Positions 1 to 13,975 are shown, counted from the first letter of the stretch. The stretch: 64,000 nucleotides of DNA from Neodontobutis hainanensis (GCA_024349245.1 JALDNG010000040.1:186001-250000), one strand, 5' to 3'. Notes: generated by a model from the sequence alone, not told the origin. Numbers and translations are program-made.

Positions 1-3000
1 CGTTTTTCCCAGAGCCTTTTCTTATTAGGACTTTCCATTCGGCAGCTGCAAAACCAGAGCCAAACCAAGCGGTCGATTCATGGATTCATGGATGTCCAAG
101 AAGCATACAAACCTGTAATGAGTGTTGGCTAAAATTAACTTTGTTTTTTTTTTTTTTTTTTGAGCCAAAACAAGCGCAGTGAATAAGCAGAGGAAGTAAA
201 ACGTCAGTGACTTTTGTTTTAGTGCTTTGTATAAAAGTAATGGTAATATGTAATGACAGGCTAAGATATGATGGAGATGAAGGGACAGCCATTGTTCAGC
301 CTTTAATAAAAGAAACTGGAAAGGAGCAAGATTGAGTACTTGTTTTAAAGTTAAACTAGTGGATTATGTCAGAAATTCTGACAGACTTTAAGGGTTATAT
401 TATTTGAAAATTCCAAAGGAAACTCAAATAAAGTCATCAGTTTGGAGAAATCTAATTGTGAAAACAAAAAGTAGAGCAAAACAATGACATCAAGCTCCAT
501 TAATGCAGCTATCTTTGTAAAAATAAATCAACAAGATACCTCAATTATTTTACGGTTTGTCATTTTTACATATTTCCTAAGTTGCACTACAGGTCTGTTT
601 GTTCTGTTACATGAACGCTGACATTACAGAAAATATAGTGTTTGTTTACGACAAATTAATCAGATTTGAAGTGAATATTTTAGACCACAAGCTTTGCTCA
701 TGTTTAATCCAATATAGAGAGTGCTTGTGTGTGATCAGAACATTATTACAACACAGTCTCCAAAACTCATCAACTGAATCCTTATATTCTTACTTAGTCT
801 TACTTATGTACAAAAGAATCCCACAAAATTACAGACAATATGCAGAAATAGAAGTGTTTTTATTTTGTTTAATCTGATGATGTTGTGAGTTTCTTGGTTG
901 ATTGAATAATTCCACATAAACAAGGCCATAACTAAGCTCTAGGGTTCGAAATAAAAAGCCAATGGAAAAATGTTGATTGTTTGAGTTATCCAATTAAATG
1001 TGTGCCGACACTAGACCTGACCTCAGATCTGAAACATTACCTCGTCTCTATCGTGACATTTCCGATGATTCTGGCGTGAATAGATTTCCTTTGCGATGAC
1101 GTTAGCCTAGCATTGTGGCTCCTCAGCAATTGTTCTTTTTGTGGCCAAAGTCTGACATGGACTTGTGTTATTTGAGATTGAGGCGGACTGTGTCCAACTT
1201 CCAACAGGATTTAGTCTATTTTAAAGCTATATATTTAAATGTGGCATAAAGAAAGGGCTTGATCAAGTCCAGAAAACCTTTATGTCAAAGTCTGAGCAGA
1301 GGTAAAAAATGTGTGTCATCTGATTTGGCTTGAGGACAATTGAACGAAAAGTACGCTTGATCTAACCCTGGGAAATGGGCAAACGTTTTTAGAGCTGGCA
1401 CCAGGAGTCTGGCCTATTACAGTCAGAAAGTGCTTCATTGTTTCCCTGTTTTTTTATATTCACACACTCCTACGTTGTGATATCCACATTTAAACTTTCC
1501 ACAAGGTGCTCACAGACTCTTTGTCCACTTCCATCTTTGTAACAATTACACAAATATCCTAGTCTACATGCCTTTTCTAACGACCATGTTTGTTTGTTGG
1601 TGTCTAATAAAGCATTAAGCATCAAAAAGAAACTGCTGTGGACACTTCACTTTTGGTCAGTTGCTTTGGGAAACATTTTTCCAACAACTCAAAAGCTACA
1701 ACAACCAATTCTCTTTAATCTCTGTTTTTGACGTGATGTTGTGTTACTAACCCTTCCACAGAACTGAACAGGCTTTAGAGGAACAATGTGCAGGATTTTC
1801 ATGAAAATGGAAGTCACAGTGAAAATCCATTTTTCCTGTGTCGCTAAGTAAAAGATCATTTTGTAGAGCCCCCAGTAACAGAGACCAAGTCAAGACCAGA
1901 GTGTACCAAGACCAAAGACTTTTAACCCTGTCTAGACAACACTAAAACCATGTTTCTGTGTTTATTAGTCGTTCTATGACCACTACTACAAGTTCATGGT
2001 CTAGTCTTATACTCAAACAGAATAGATTTTAAACAGGAGAAAGGCCAAAGGTCACAGGTCAAGTATTGCTGCCAAACAGATAAGTGATCTATAAAGAAAA
2101 GAGATACGTAAAACACTAAGACAGAAAACAAAAAGGTCCTGAAACAGAACTGCTGCTTGTATTTTAACTGGAAACCTCTTTCATTCTGTGGATTGCATCT
2201 TTAATGTTAGTGTTGTTCCTGTGAGCTCTTCTCTTGTATCATGACAAAGTCTTAACTCAATTCTGCCTTTCCCTCATTTCATTTCAAGTGTATTTTATCC
2301 AGTCAGTAAAACCAATACAAACAAACCCGTAGATCATGAATAAAAAGGAGCCAACAGAAGTATAAACTTGTTGTTTTAGTCCCTGTCTCACAGAAAGAAC
2401 ACTGTTTAGTTTAAATCTCAGTCCCTATAAGTATTGGGTCTTGTGTTGGTTATGCTTACTGGGCTCCTGACTCCGCAACACGTGACTTGTTTTTATTGTT
2501 TAGGGCCAGTAAATATCTTACAAATTGTAGAGTAATAACTGAATCAAATACACTGATAAACCAAATACACTGATACACCAGAAATGAGCACAGATGGATC
2601 GACAAGCGGACGGACGTTGAGGTTACCGCTGAGCTAACCCTCTATTGTCTTGAGTTATACACATTACATCTGCATCCATATGTTCTCCACCGACTCTCGA
2701 GTGAGCTATTTTTACTCGGACACAGCCATCATTTTTTTATTATACAGTATAAAAGCTTCAGAAATCCCTGCGTTGCTCCACAAAGCCTGTAAAATTTAAC
2801 AAACAGGTACTAAAAATTAAATTGTATTGCCTGAAAAAGCAGCCACTAATTTCGAGGCCAGGTCTTTTAAAGAGCACAAGGTCGGTCTGAAAGTTATTAC
2901 CTCCCATTTGTTCCCGACTCATTGTGTCCAGATTGTCCTGACGCAATTGGACTTATGACAGTCAGTAACTCAGTTTTCCAACATTACTGCTACAGTCTGT

Positions 3001-3684
3001 GGTTTCTGTTTTTTATAAAAGCCATTTTACAGAAAAGCAATAACTAAACTTCAAAAGTGTCAACTGTTTCAATGACAACCCAGTCTAGTACAGTTTTACT
3101 ACTATTGTACATATTTTGTATTATACATTGAAAATCAGCCTAAAATTTGGGACATACAACATTTTCCCCCTTTTTTTTCATACATAACCTTTTTTTCCAT
3201 GGATCGAAGAAAGGTTGTGGAGGTTGATGGTACAATAAACCCAGGATTTTCCCCATTAGTGACCCAAGTTTGTGTCCCAAGATAAAATTTAGATTTCTGA
3301 CACTCATGTTTTTTTCTATTTTTTAACTTCTTGTGATTGTAACCAGACTTTTTATTCTACTTAAATTTGATGTGCATTTTTTTGTCTGGACTGTAAATAT
3401 TTTAAAGGCAAAGTAGATGTAGCCTTCTTCAGCTACAGTATCTCACATGTTGGCTGCTATGCATGGGCAATTTCTAACCCAGCACTCAATTCTTTTAATG
3501 CTTTTAATGGGAATCAGCCATTTGGAATAACGGCTTTCTAAAGTACTCCAGGTATTTAAAAAGTGCCTTGATTTCTAAACCATTTGTATCATATTTGCCA
3601 CTCGAGTTTCTGAGACCTCTAATTTATCAAATCGCCCAATGTATCATATGTGATCCAAAAAAAAAATCTCAAAAATAAATAATT

Positions 3685-3728
<44 letters not shown>

Positions 3729-3925
3729 GTTCTCAGTTCCAAAAAATTCAAATTTTCTGGCCATTTTTTGATGTGTCAGGCTTTGCAGGGCTACATTTGC
3801 CTTTAAAGAACTTTTGTTCCCAACACCAAAGAGCACCAAGTTTCCTGAGCACTTTGGACTCTTTCAATCTGTAGATATTTTACATAGGCTAGGTTAAACA
3901 AACTGGACTTCTTCATGTAAATATG
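1..3925. other. AT-rich stretch, no gene recognised
   Basis: I see no exon-like open frame with convincing splice sites on either strand. At about 1772-1860 there is a short stretch beginning TTAGAGGAACAATGTGCAGG that resembles one end of a piggyBac-like fish MITE, but no matching other end was found. A pure poly(T) run of about 35 bases lies at 3689-3723. If the exon at 17.2 kb is the start of tnfsf11, this stretch may be its intron or may hold exons too diverged to see by eye. Confidence 0.5.
3689..3723. repeat. poly(T) homopolymer run
   Basis: About 35 consecutive T bases, preceded by an A-rich segment. It could be the tail of a minus-strand retroposon or a plain homopolymer; no element body was recognised next to it. 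Confidence 0.85.
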
Positions 3926-3933
3926 ATCAATAG

Positions 3934-4348
3934 CAGAGTATGTGAGCGGTGCGGAGCGAGGAGCAGAGCTGTGTGATTTTGCCCAGTGCGAGGAGCGGAT
4001 TTTTTAAATGTTGGAGCGTTGTGATTTTCTCCCGCTCCGAAACGCTCCACTATCGCTCAATTACCAATCACGAGCCAGGAGTCCCAGGACCAAACCACTG
4101 TCAGGAGACGGAGGGGTTTGGGGCTGTTCAGTGTTCAAAATTACAAAAAAGTATGGATGTTTTTCCCTTAGTACTGCGTATTCGTTTTACACTACATGCA
4201 TCTTCTGATCAGACACTGGTGTTATTAAAAAAAAAAAAAAAAATACCCTGGAGCGAAAACGGAGCGAGACGTATAAGGACGGAGCGGGGGAGGGAGCGAG
4301 GAGCGGAAAATTGCACACCCGGAGCGGAGCTTGAGCGGACATACCCTG
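3934..4348. mobile_element. hAT-like MITE with 8-bp target site duplication
   Basis: The element starts CAGAGTATGTGAGCGG and ends in the near-inverse GCGGACATACCCTG, giving terminal inverted repeats of about 10 bp (CAGRGTATGT). It is flanked on both sides by the identical 8-bp sequence ATCAATAG (3926-3933 and 4349-4356), which is the target duplication length of hAT transposons. The interior is unusual: both ends are packed with GGAGCG-type units. There is an internal A-run near 4228-4244. The open frames inside it on both strands look fortuitous. At 415 bp with no transposase it is a non-autonomous element. Confidence 0.8.
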
Positions 4349-4356
4349 ATCAATAG

Positions 4357-6374
4357 GCCTGTGAAAGTATTATACAGTATATAATACAGTATTTGATCCT
4401 GCAACAGCAAATGGTTAATGGCAACCTTAAATAAAGATCAGAGGCTATTTATGTCCAAATGTTTAACTATAGCCCCTTTGGTAAGGTATTTTCTTACACC
4501 TCACTTTTACCTAAAAAGGGCTACACACTGAGTCTTTATGCTTCAACAAAAAAGACACTTTAAAAAATACAAAAACATACTTTAATATAGCTAATATGTT
4601 ATGTGGCATGTATTTGGTCCTGAAGTTTTTTTCAAAGCCAGGATACACTAATGCAAATTCTTTCTCGCTTAACCTAACTGGGACACAAGACTGATCGACA
4701 CCAATACAAATTCTTCTTAATTGTGCCAAAAGTAATTCATAAAAAGCAGCATGATCGATCTTAGAGAAGCTCAGTAACCGACAGGAAAAGCACTTGTAAA
4801 GGTCTCTCTACCCTTTCATGTGAGGTCTGGTAAAATGCATTACATCTATAGATCTACGGCCTCCGTTTAACTGCGAGAAAAAACGGGATATTTGCGTTCC
4901 CACGTTGGAATGCTCATTAGGAAGTGTCCACAGCTGCGACTGTGTGCGTTACCGCCAGCTGCTGCAGCAGAGGCTCGTGTGCTATCGCTCTGTTTGCTTT
5001 GTCAACACGACTAAAAAGCACTGATAAATGCTCTGCGTCCGAAAGTGAGGGCACCGGCTCCTTATAGACTCCCACTACGTCTGCCGGCAGGGATACCAGA
5101 GCATCACTAAGCAGCATCTGGAAGTAATACCATTCACATGGAGAACAAGCCGCACTGACAATAGACTTACTGCTTGTCGTATTACAGCTGCGGGATGATA
5201 ACAAGCCTGAGTGGTGCACGTTACTGTATATCAATAACATCAAGGGCTTTAGAGTTGATGTACAAGAGTCTGCTTTCACTTTTCAGTCCAGTTCTCCCCA
5301 AAATTGAGCATTGCATGCTTCTGGAAAACCATTTTACATTTCGGGATTGCGTCTCTAAAATGCACAGGGATTCCACAGAACAAGATGATTCCAGGAGCTT
5401 TTAAATGTAAATATATCTGCCGTAAAAGGTTATTGTGTGCACTTTATGAAAAGATTGAGATGCCCACTGTGTCTTAAAGTCCCTCTTGCCCACTCTGCTC
5501 TGATAGGTCTGATGGCTCAATGTGTTGCACTTGATCAACTTTGCTAAAGAGGATATTAGTGGGACCTTGGCTTTTGTTATTGGGACTGATGTTCTTCTTT
5601 AAAGTCCATTGTGTTACTTGTCTACCTCATAATGTAACAGGAGCCCTGGCTGAACATCCATCAAACCGAGCTGGAAGTCTATATTTGAGCAACCTTTTCT
5701 GCCAAGCCAGGTTTAGACAGATTTGTGAACGATATTTGAGAGCTTTTTGTGTACATCGAACAAGTCTTAGATCTTTGGGTTTAGCTCGTGAAGAATTTTG
5801 GTTCAGTGTATGTTTGCGTCTTTCAGCCAGTTTTGCCAGATTCCAGAAGTAATGGAGCAGAGAAGGAATGAAGGCATGAAGTAAAGCACAACACAGTTTT
5901 TATATAGATATGATTTGTCCATCTGGGTTTCTTTTCAGACTTTGGATAAATACAAGTTTTATCAAGATCCAATGTAGCTCTGTTTGCACTTGGCATTGAC
6001 ATGAAATCAGATCCCACTTCTACAGATCTACAGGGCAGAAAATACTCTTATCATATTTAAGACACTTTTAAATGTGGTTGTCCAATATCTCAACAGCAGG
6101 CTAGTGTATTTAGATTTATTTAATACTAATGTAAACATGCTCTTCAGTCAAAGAGTAAAAGGATCTTATAATTCTAATAAAGTACTGTCATGTCAAATTG
6201 GGTAATTAATGAAAATATAAATTGAGAAAAATATTCAAACTTTAATAATTAACAAATGCAAACCTTGTCCAAGAGCTTTTATCCAATAATTGTATTCAAA
6301 GTAAGATGTTTACATAAGTGCAATAATAATTTAAGGGTCATGCCTAATGAACATAATCTACAATCACAGCTTTT
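4357..6374. other. intergenic or intronic; one weak exon candidate
   Basis: Nothing firm. The segment 4917-5111 on the minus strand is GC-richer than its surroundings and is listed separately as a possible terminal exon. The rest is AT-rich with scattered short open frames and no recognisable domain. Confidence 0.4.
4917..5111 (-). other. possible terminal exon of unknown gene
   Basis: On the minus strand a pyrimidine-containing TTACTTCCAG acceptor-like sequence is followed by an open frame of 64 codons ending in TAA. The peptide begins MLLSDALVSLPADVVG and ends THTVAAVDTS. Its base composition is clearly richer in G and C than the surroundings, which is why I list it. I do not recognise the protein and it does not look like the end of a TNF domain. 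It could be a chance open frame; a 64-codon frame is not rare in 64 kb. Confidence 0.2.
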
Positions 6375-6843
6375 TTAAAGGTGCAGTGTGTAGTTTTTGT
6401 TGGCATCTAGCAGCAACACTTCAGATTGCACACTTCTTTTTTTTTTTTTTTTTTACAGTCGGTGAGCAGCTACGGTAGCCCTGGAGGGACATGTATTTCA
6501 TATGAATTCACAGGATGGAAATACAGTATGTCAAATAATGGGTTTATGTTTTAAATTAAATAAATAGATGTCTTAAGCATTTATTTAAAAGTATAATTCA
6601 CCTCCTGCAGTGCTCAGTTTGTCCTCTCTGGGCAGCCAGAGCAGGAAGCAATGAAAGCAAAATAACTCATTTTATCGGTATCTATGGAGCTTTGAGGCAA
6701 ATGTAAAGAGTGTTATTACAACACAATTATATACTATTAAGTACCTTAGTTCGCCCAATGTGGCAATTTCTGTTTTTACCAACAAAGATTCTGCCAAAGT
6801 ATTCCTGTTGGTTCAGCTACATCCTACAACATTGTACCTTTAA
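6375..6843. mobile_element. piggyBac-like MITE (TTAA-flanked)
   Basis: The left end reads TTAAAGGTGCAGTGTGTAG and the right end ATTGTACCTTTAA, so the termini are imperfect inverted repeats starting with TTAA, the piggyBac target. The left terminus matches a very common teleost dispersed repeat type. It contains a poly(T) stretch near 6438-6455 and no transposase. Family placement is from memory of the terminus and not from a search. Confidence 0.6.
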
Positions 6844-9839
6844 CTGCCGTCTCCTGTTTACGTAAGTTTCATTTTAATGCCAGCTTTGTCCAATCTGCAG
6901 CGTATTATTGACAGCTGAAGAAGTCAGACGAGGGGACATTTGTTTAATGTTCAATCCAAGTAACATTTTACAGTGAAAACTCCTCTGATAAATTACTATC
7001 GCTGCAGCTCCAAAGCTCGGTCTCAGCGGGCCTTTAAATTCTAACAACAAGAGGACCTGCAGCAGAAAAAGGAAGTGTTAAGTTTATGGACAACTGGAAT
7101 GATTCAAAATATACAAAGCTTAAAACATGAGTTTGAGTATTTTTAGATCCGATTAGTTTTTTTACCCATTTATCATTATTGCCGCCATCTTCGAAACCCC
7201 CTCGCTTTGCTCCATTTCATCCATTTCCAAATGCTCTGGCCATGAAAACAGAGCACAAAGCTGTGGGCGTGCATGTGGTCGGACAAGAGAGAGCAAAAAC
7301 CTGCCTTCAAAGTATTTCTGCTGAACTACCGCGGAACGACTTTATCATGAAATCAGATCTTGGCATTTCTCTGACTCAGGTGACGCGAGAAAAGAAGTCC
7401 TGTAACCTGTGAAGAGTGTGGAATTGAGTTTAAGTTTGGATTGGCTGCTTAATTGCAAAACAAATAGGACATTTTAAGTGTGAGGTTTTTGTATTTTGTA
7501 TATATTATTTGCTGTCATTTGTAGCTATACATTCATTATGGCTTAAAAAATCAAGTTACCATGGCTAACGCTACTATATTTGTTCATTCATTTTATTTTA
7601 TTTTTTTGAGTTGACTAGCCAAAATGTTTTATACCACAATAGAACTATACTATTTCAAACATATATATTTGAAATAGTTTTTGGATCAATGTTTTCTTAT
7701 TTTAAATGGTTCATGTTTTGTTGAAAGGATATGTGTCAAACCCATGTAACTTAAGCAATGGTTATGGTTAATCTACTATTATTTGTTAAACCACAAACTT
7801 AAACATGACAAATGACAAGGTTTTAGACCCTATTTTTCGTTTTCATCTTATCATTTTCATCTTGATTTCCAAGAGCCATAGCTCAGCCAATTCATGCACA
7901 AAACGGAGTCATTTATCACAAAGTTTGGGATTTTATTTACAGATCCAAGACAAGACCTTGCAACTAAAGCCAAGTATGGTTATTTATACAAGTAGACGCA
8001 ACCACAATCATATGAAAGAAAGACAAGTTGCCGGATTATTTCTTTCTGATGAATTCCACTTGTAATGACTTGTTTAACTTTGGCATCTCTTCCATGACAT
8101 CTTGATTTCCACATAAAAGGTAAGATCAGATATTAGTTTCTCTTGAAGAATATGTACATTAAACCCATCAATGCCTTGTGTAACTTTTTGGCCTGTATAT
8201 GTGCACAGATCACACACACACACACATCCAAAGCCAAAGAATCACTTAACTCCTAAAACTCATAAAAGAGCAAAACGGCTTGTGTCACGGTGGAAAAATT
8301 CACCCCCCCACCCCCCGTCGAGCCCTGAAGCTGACTGTAACCCGACTCTGCAACGTGAACTGCAACAGGCCGAGGCGGCAGGAGGTAATGGGTAAACGGA
8401 CCAGAAGTGTGATAGAAACAGAGAGGAGAAAGTAGTGTATTTTGGCATCGGAGCCTGGCGAGTGGGAGGTTTATCTTAGTGACTTCAAATTAAATCCAAA
8501 TATTTACAGTGAACGGATATGATTTGGCTTGAAATAGGCTGCTTATGTGAATGCACCTGTGTTAAAGGTCTATTGTACTATTCCCAATTGGGATTCCCAG
8601 TCGTCAGAAGTGACCTCGCTGTGACTGTAATGCTTTAAAAAAACCTAAATGGCTCTTGAATGGAGTGATGACGTGCTAAAAAAGGGATCATTCTTTTCTT
8701 ATTACTTCAAGCGGTAATGGAACCTCACCTGCCGAGCTAACTAACATCCATAAGGCTACAGTAAAGTCAAGTCCAGCTCTGTACCTGCTGCTTGTTTTCA
8801 CTTGTCCCACTTCTGCTTGAACCCCCTGAACACATACCAGACTACTTAAAGAGTTCTCTTTTCTGATTGGATTAAAGGAGATGAGATACACACAAGGCTT
8901 CTGCGGAAATGATTACAACAAGGACCATGACGTCAACGGCGATGGCGCAACAAGAGCTGGGGCTTGTATGGGAGATCCTAGTGGCCTGTGTCTTCCTCCA
9001 TGGGACGGCGTGGGGTGTACTTACCTTGGGCTCTCTACCCGCAAGCAGAGATCATTGGGGGCATGCTGCGATGTGGATTGGGCAGAAGTCAAAAGCAAGG
9101 GCCTCAACAACCTGACCTCTGGCCACGGATTCCAAATTCTAGAATTTTAGAATTTAAGACATCATTTACTTGAAACACAGGGGATGTGTGGATGTCTCCA
9201 GGAATCATTCTGACTATTCCTCAAATATTTGGTGTTAACTCCACTCCCTAAAGTAACTTTCCATCACAAAACTCAAACTAGCGCACCCTCAGAGGATCTA
9301 CAGCAAACTCAGAGGGTCAGTCTCACAGAGGACAGCGTTCGATCCTGTTTAAAGACGAAGGTGACGACAGACAGCCCTGATGTACAGACGCTGGGCGCTG
9401 AGGTTCAGGAGCAGAAATCACATTAACCAAGTATGATAATTATTTTAATTCATATTATTTTGCATATATTCATATTTTTTTTTTTGTTCAGTGAAATAGT
9501 CCTTTTATTATTGAGATTGACAGCTGACTGCACGCACCAGTAAAAGGATGACGGCGCACAGAGAGAGGCGGCGTTTTTGCTGGTGGATAATTGAAGTTAG
9601 ATTGCATAAATACAATTAGAACTCAAATAGACATTGAGTACTTTACTTAAAAGTATCCTTCAACCGAACGTATTTTTTTTTAGTTCAAAATGTTTTTGTT
9701 GCTACAGAAATGTAGTTCTGTTTTCTCAGTCGTTTATTGATTTCATAAATGCACCACATTATAGTTTGTTTATACATAGCTTAAAGGAAAAAAACTGTGC
9801 AGTGTCATACGCAGTGTTATTTAATTTTAAATGTCAAAA
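6844..9839. other. no gene recognised; short CA tract
   Basis: A short (CA)n lies near 8211-8226. The segment 8881-9150 is GC-richer and carries a good minus-strand donor (AAG followed by GTAAGT, near 9020-9030). A plus-strand frame reads EIIGG like a serine protease start, but no further protease sequence follows, so I do not call a gene. Confidence 0.4.
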
Positions 9840-9921
9840 GAGTTTTGAGGCTCCCAGTGTTTTTTTTACTGTTTGGAAACGGGTCCAAATGGCTCTTTGA
9901 GTGGTAGAGGTTGCCTACCCC
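9840..9921 (+). mobile_element. hAT-type element end (fragment)
   Basis: The segment reads as GGTCCAAATGGCTCTTTGAG then GGTTGCCTACCCCTG, the usual right end of a common fish hAT family whose inverse begins CAGGGGTAGGCAACC. A matching left terminus was not found upstream, so I mark only the recognisable end. Sequence from about 9480 may belong to it. Confidence 0.55.
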
Positions 9922-10949
9922 TGGAATACACCAATGTGACAAACTAAAAAACAATATTTTCTGTGACAATACACATTATTTCAAAAACGTCAACGGAAAA
10001 ACTACTCTCTACATTTTTAGCTCTTTCAGGTTTTTCCATGATGTTTACTATGTTACAGACTCAACCCTCTATAACAAGGGCTGTTTGAATATAGAGCTAT
10101 TTAAGACTTATGTCCAGGTTTATATCTTGCAGGTCCACTGTAAAGGCCAAATTTCAACTGCAAATTTACCTTTGACCTTTCGCACTAAGTCCTGATCCGG
10201 TGTGAAACTCCAGGATAAATAAGCACTAGATTTACGCCTCGACCAAACAACTGGCCCATACTGTTCGCGTCCGGCGAGGCCACACAGGGATCGCTGGACT
10301 GGAATGTTTAAAACTGACAGGAACACATTGCCGGGCCTCTATTCTTTATCAGCGTCTAAAAGACTGCGTCCAAGTCCAACTCAAACTCTGTGATAAAACC
10401 CAGAGGAGCTTCCCAATCAGCAGCGAGACAAAACCGATCACCGTCGTCGTGGTTACGGGGATAAACAGTTGCACAAGGCTTTCAATGTCTGCACTAATGC
10501 ACTTTTCTTTTGACAAGTTGCGGGAAAATAAATACCTACCTATAAATGTCTACAGTATTTACACAGAGGATGATGGTTTAAATTATTAATAAGGCTGACA
10601 TTTGTATTGTATAAATTGATGGTCAAGGATAAGTAGCCTATTGATTAATTTCTGGACAATAAGAAAGGGTTGTCCAGCCGTCAGAGCTACTGTTGTAGAC
10701 CACAGTACAACTTAAGGTCCATGTTAGCGTTTCTAAAAGTAAAAACAAAAGAGATCTTTGACAGATTAACTTGAAAGCGTATTTATACAGGGTATATTTT
10801 AGAGAATAGCTTTCCAGACATAATTTTAAAAAATAGATTTTTAGCCAGTTTTAGCCATTTAAAAACATATCTCATGTTTGAAACTCACAGATACAACATC
10901 TTGCTCTTTTATAAGCTTTAGGAGGGAAGTGTTTTTTGGCTTTGCTTGG

Positions 10950-11034
<85 letters not shown>

Positions 11035-12860
11035 TGTGCATATACACAGGCCACTGGCAGGGCTCCAAAGGTAAATTTATTTTGTGCATAAAGTGTCATG
11101 TCTGCTTTCAAAGTATAACCTAAGACCTAAAAATCATAAAATTGCAAGTTAATTACAAAAAAGTTGGATTTTAAAAACAAGATTTCTTTAGTGAACTGTT
11201 GGCTAAAACATTTTTTTTTGTTTATTATAATTTTAAGTTTGATCCTTTGAGGCCTCTGTAGTTTGTGGAGTTTAGTTTAAACAGAAACAGAGAGGAACAA
11301 TAAGAATATAAATAATATTTACAAAATATAACTGGCTTTGTCAAGTCGTGAGTTGAAAAGAAACCAATTTTAATATTATATATGTTTTGTGTTTCATTTA
11401 TCTCGGATAAATAGTAATTGTCCAGTTTGTAGCACGTCTCACGGTCTAAAGCTCCTACAGGCCTACAGTCAGATGGTAGATGTATGTCTGACCTCGCTTT
11501 CTGCTACATAATGAGGTGAATAAGTAACAAAGACGATGTGAAAGAAAAGCCATACCAAGATCTCAACAATAGGCAATAATCTAATAATGCATATTTGCAC
11601 AATACAGAGACATACCTTTAACAAGTTTAAAGTCAAGGCATAAAACTCACCCAATACCTAACTGTATGACATTCTAGACTCTAACTTTGTTACTTAGAGG
11701 TCATCTAGTTATAAGACTGATAACATCAGTAGATCACAAATACAGTTAATTCACAGAAAACAGGTGGAAAATACAAATAAACTAGTCTTCGAACAGCAAT
11801 AATCCACAACAAGCCTCTCCGAGTGAATGAGACCACACACAGATGCTCAAAGACACACAGCCAGAGCATTGTTGAAGGAGGAACGGTGACTCACTGAACC
11901 CAAACAATAATAAAGTGGACCAGTGAAGTGTGAGCTAAGGAATGCCAATCACATGGAGATAATGCTGGAAAAAGCCCCACACTGAGCGGCGCAAATAACA
12001 CGAGACATTCTCACACTCAGGTCAACAATGGGACATAAACAGAGACAATAATGAAAGTAAAAGGTCAGCAGTTCAACCAAAATTATGTCTGGAAAAAATG
12101 ATAGACAGTGACAATTTCAAGGTGTTTATGGAAAAACATTATCACATTATCACATTATCAAAAATATTTTCCAGGACAATTCAGGATTGCATTTCTTATC
12201 TGTTTATCAACATATAAAACACATAGGATTAAACTACAAAAACTACAGCAATCTCAGAGGGTCAAAAGTACAACTACAGTAATCTAAAAAAAAAAAAGTT
12301 TTTAATTTCTAATGGATTCAAGAAAGCAAATAGACTATGCTGCATCCTTTTTCCAAACTCAGGTCTGTTTCATTTAACATGTGTATTGTTTTTGATATTT
12401 AGAACAATACATTATTTTCTGAAATTTGAAAACAATTTTTTTGTTTTGTATAAAATGAAAAATAAATAAATAAATTGTGAATTTCAGAATAAACAGAATT
12501 TCAACATAATTTTTCACTACTATTAAACCTACTCCATATAAATCCTAAATAAACAAAACAAAACATTTGCATTTCTACTAGCTGATCCAACTTAATCCTT
12601 AAAAAAAGATTGTATAGGTTACATATTCAAAATAAAATGAAATCACTCTAAAGAAAATTATTAAATCTATGTCAACATCTAAATATCTGATACTCTTTCT
12701 TTTAAAAAAACCCAAAAAGAACCCGTCAAGAGTGAACTTAAAACCAGATCATTATCTATTACCATTTTACCACTATTTTCCCATTACTTCAAGCCTCATC
12801 TGCAGCTGAAAGGGCAGCTGGCCCCACCAAGTCTAATCAAGACACCACATAATGCGTTTA
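9922..12860. other. no gene recognised; contains GT microsatellite
   Basis: Apart from the GT tract at 10953-11032 I see only AT-rich unique-looking sequence. The His/Thr-rich minus-strand open frames across the tract are translations of the microsatellite. Confidence 0.5.
10953..11032. repeat. (GT)n microsatellite
   Basis: About 40 uninterrupted TG dinucleotides. Confidence 0.95.
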
Positions 12861-12863
12861 ATC

Positions 12864-12900
12864 TAAAAGGGACACCTCAGGGCACCATATCGGGTCCTGC
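12864..12900 (+). repeat. copy 1 of a short dispersed motif (GxPQG-like)
   Basis: Reads AAAAGGGACACCTCAGGGC; in one frame it gives KGTPQGTISGP. It is related to copies at 13976, 15196, 16459 and 18651, all on the plus strand. It could be a relic of a LINE reverse transcriptase motif (GVPQGSxLGPLLF) or a short MITE-derived repeat. Confidence 0.4.
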
Positions 12901-13975
12901 TTCATTTTATGATGAGTCCAATAAAAAAGCCCAATCTTATTATCTGATACTGTGGGTTAAACAAATGGTTGGTACGTGCCTCTATTACCTTCTGTTTATG
13001 TGTTTGTTTGTTTGAATGCCAAAGCTCTGAGGCAACGCTGGTGCATTCCTCATTGTATGCATTGTTCTGGCTGCTTTTGTCTAAAACAGAGTGGCATGGG
13101 GTGGAACTCTCTTCCTCATTGCAATTCAAAGAAGGCCCTGTTTCCAGATTAAAAATAGCTGTCCTTCGCATGAGAACCAGGGGATTCCCCAAAAGCACAT
13201 GCATGGCTCCATGTTTTTCATTTGGTCTTTAGCCAGTATCATCCTTAACTCAGTCCTCATGCAATTTCCTGCCAATAAAAAGTGTCACAAAAGACAGAAA
13301 TATATGCTCCAAACAAGCCGTAGATAATGTTTGATGAAGTCAGTAAATCCCCGCAGTGGTATTGAGATGCTTTTGAGTCAGCTGGAAGCAAAACCAGCAG
13401 GATTCCACCACTGACAAGCAATGAGCTTATAATGTGGAGTAATGTCCAAATTTATCCAAAATGATGGCACACAAGGGCTGCCATTGTACAGCCTTCCCAT
13501 ATGACTTTCTCTTGCAGACATCCAAACTGAAGAATCCAGGACTCACAAAATATCATTAACAAACTACAAAATCCTTCTTACAGCTAACTGAACATTCAAC
13601 ATAGTTGTTCTCATTGTTTCCACTCACTTGTATAAAACAGCTGGAGGAAGCTAACACAGAAAGACATTAAGACCATCATTACTGACGCATTGTCTCTATT
13701 TGAATTCAAAGTGGCACTTGTTATTCATCGGTGCCATCTTGTTCTGCCTTGTTTTTCACTCTGAATTACTTTGGACCACCATCCTATATCTGTTGATATA
13801 AAACCAACGACTTTCTAAACCACAAAGGAAACAAAGGCCCGTTTAAACCATACTTTTGAACTTGAACTTAACTTTGCAGTGGTTTAATAGCTTAGTCGAC
13901 AACACAAACTGTTTTTGTCACAGTTTCTAATCTACAATGCGATAACAATACATTGATGTTCACAGTACATTATAT

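Noticed and set aside
3949..4410. Open frames of 61-135 residues on both strands
   Set aside because: They lie inside the hAT-like MITE and read its GGAGCG units.
8881..9173. EIIGG motif and hydrophobic run suggesting a granzyme-like exon
   Set aside because: The motif and the hydrophobic run are in different frames, no catalytic His or Ser block follows, and the best splice donor there is on the other strand.
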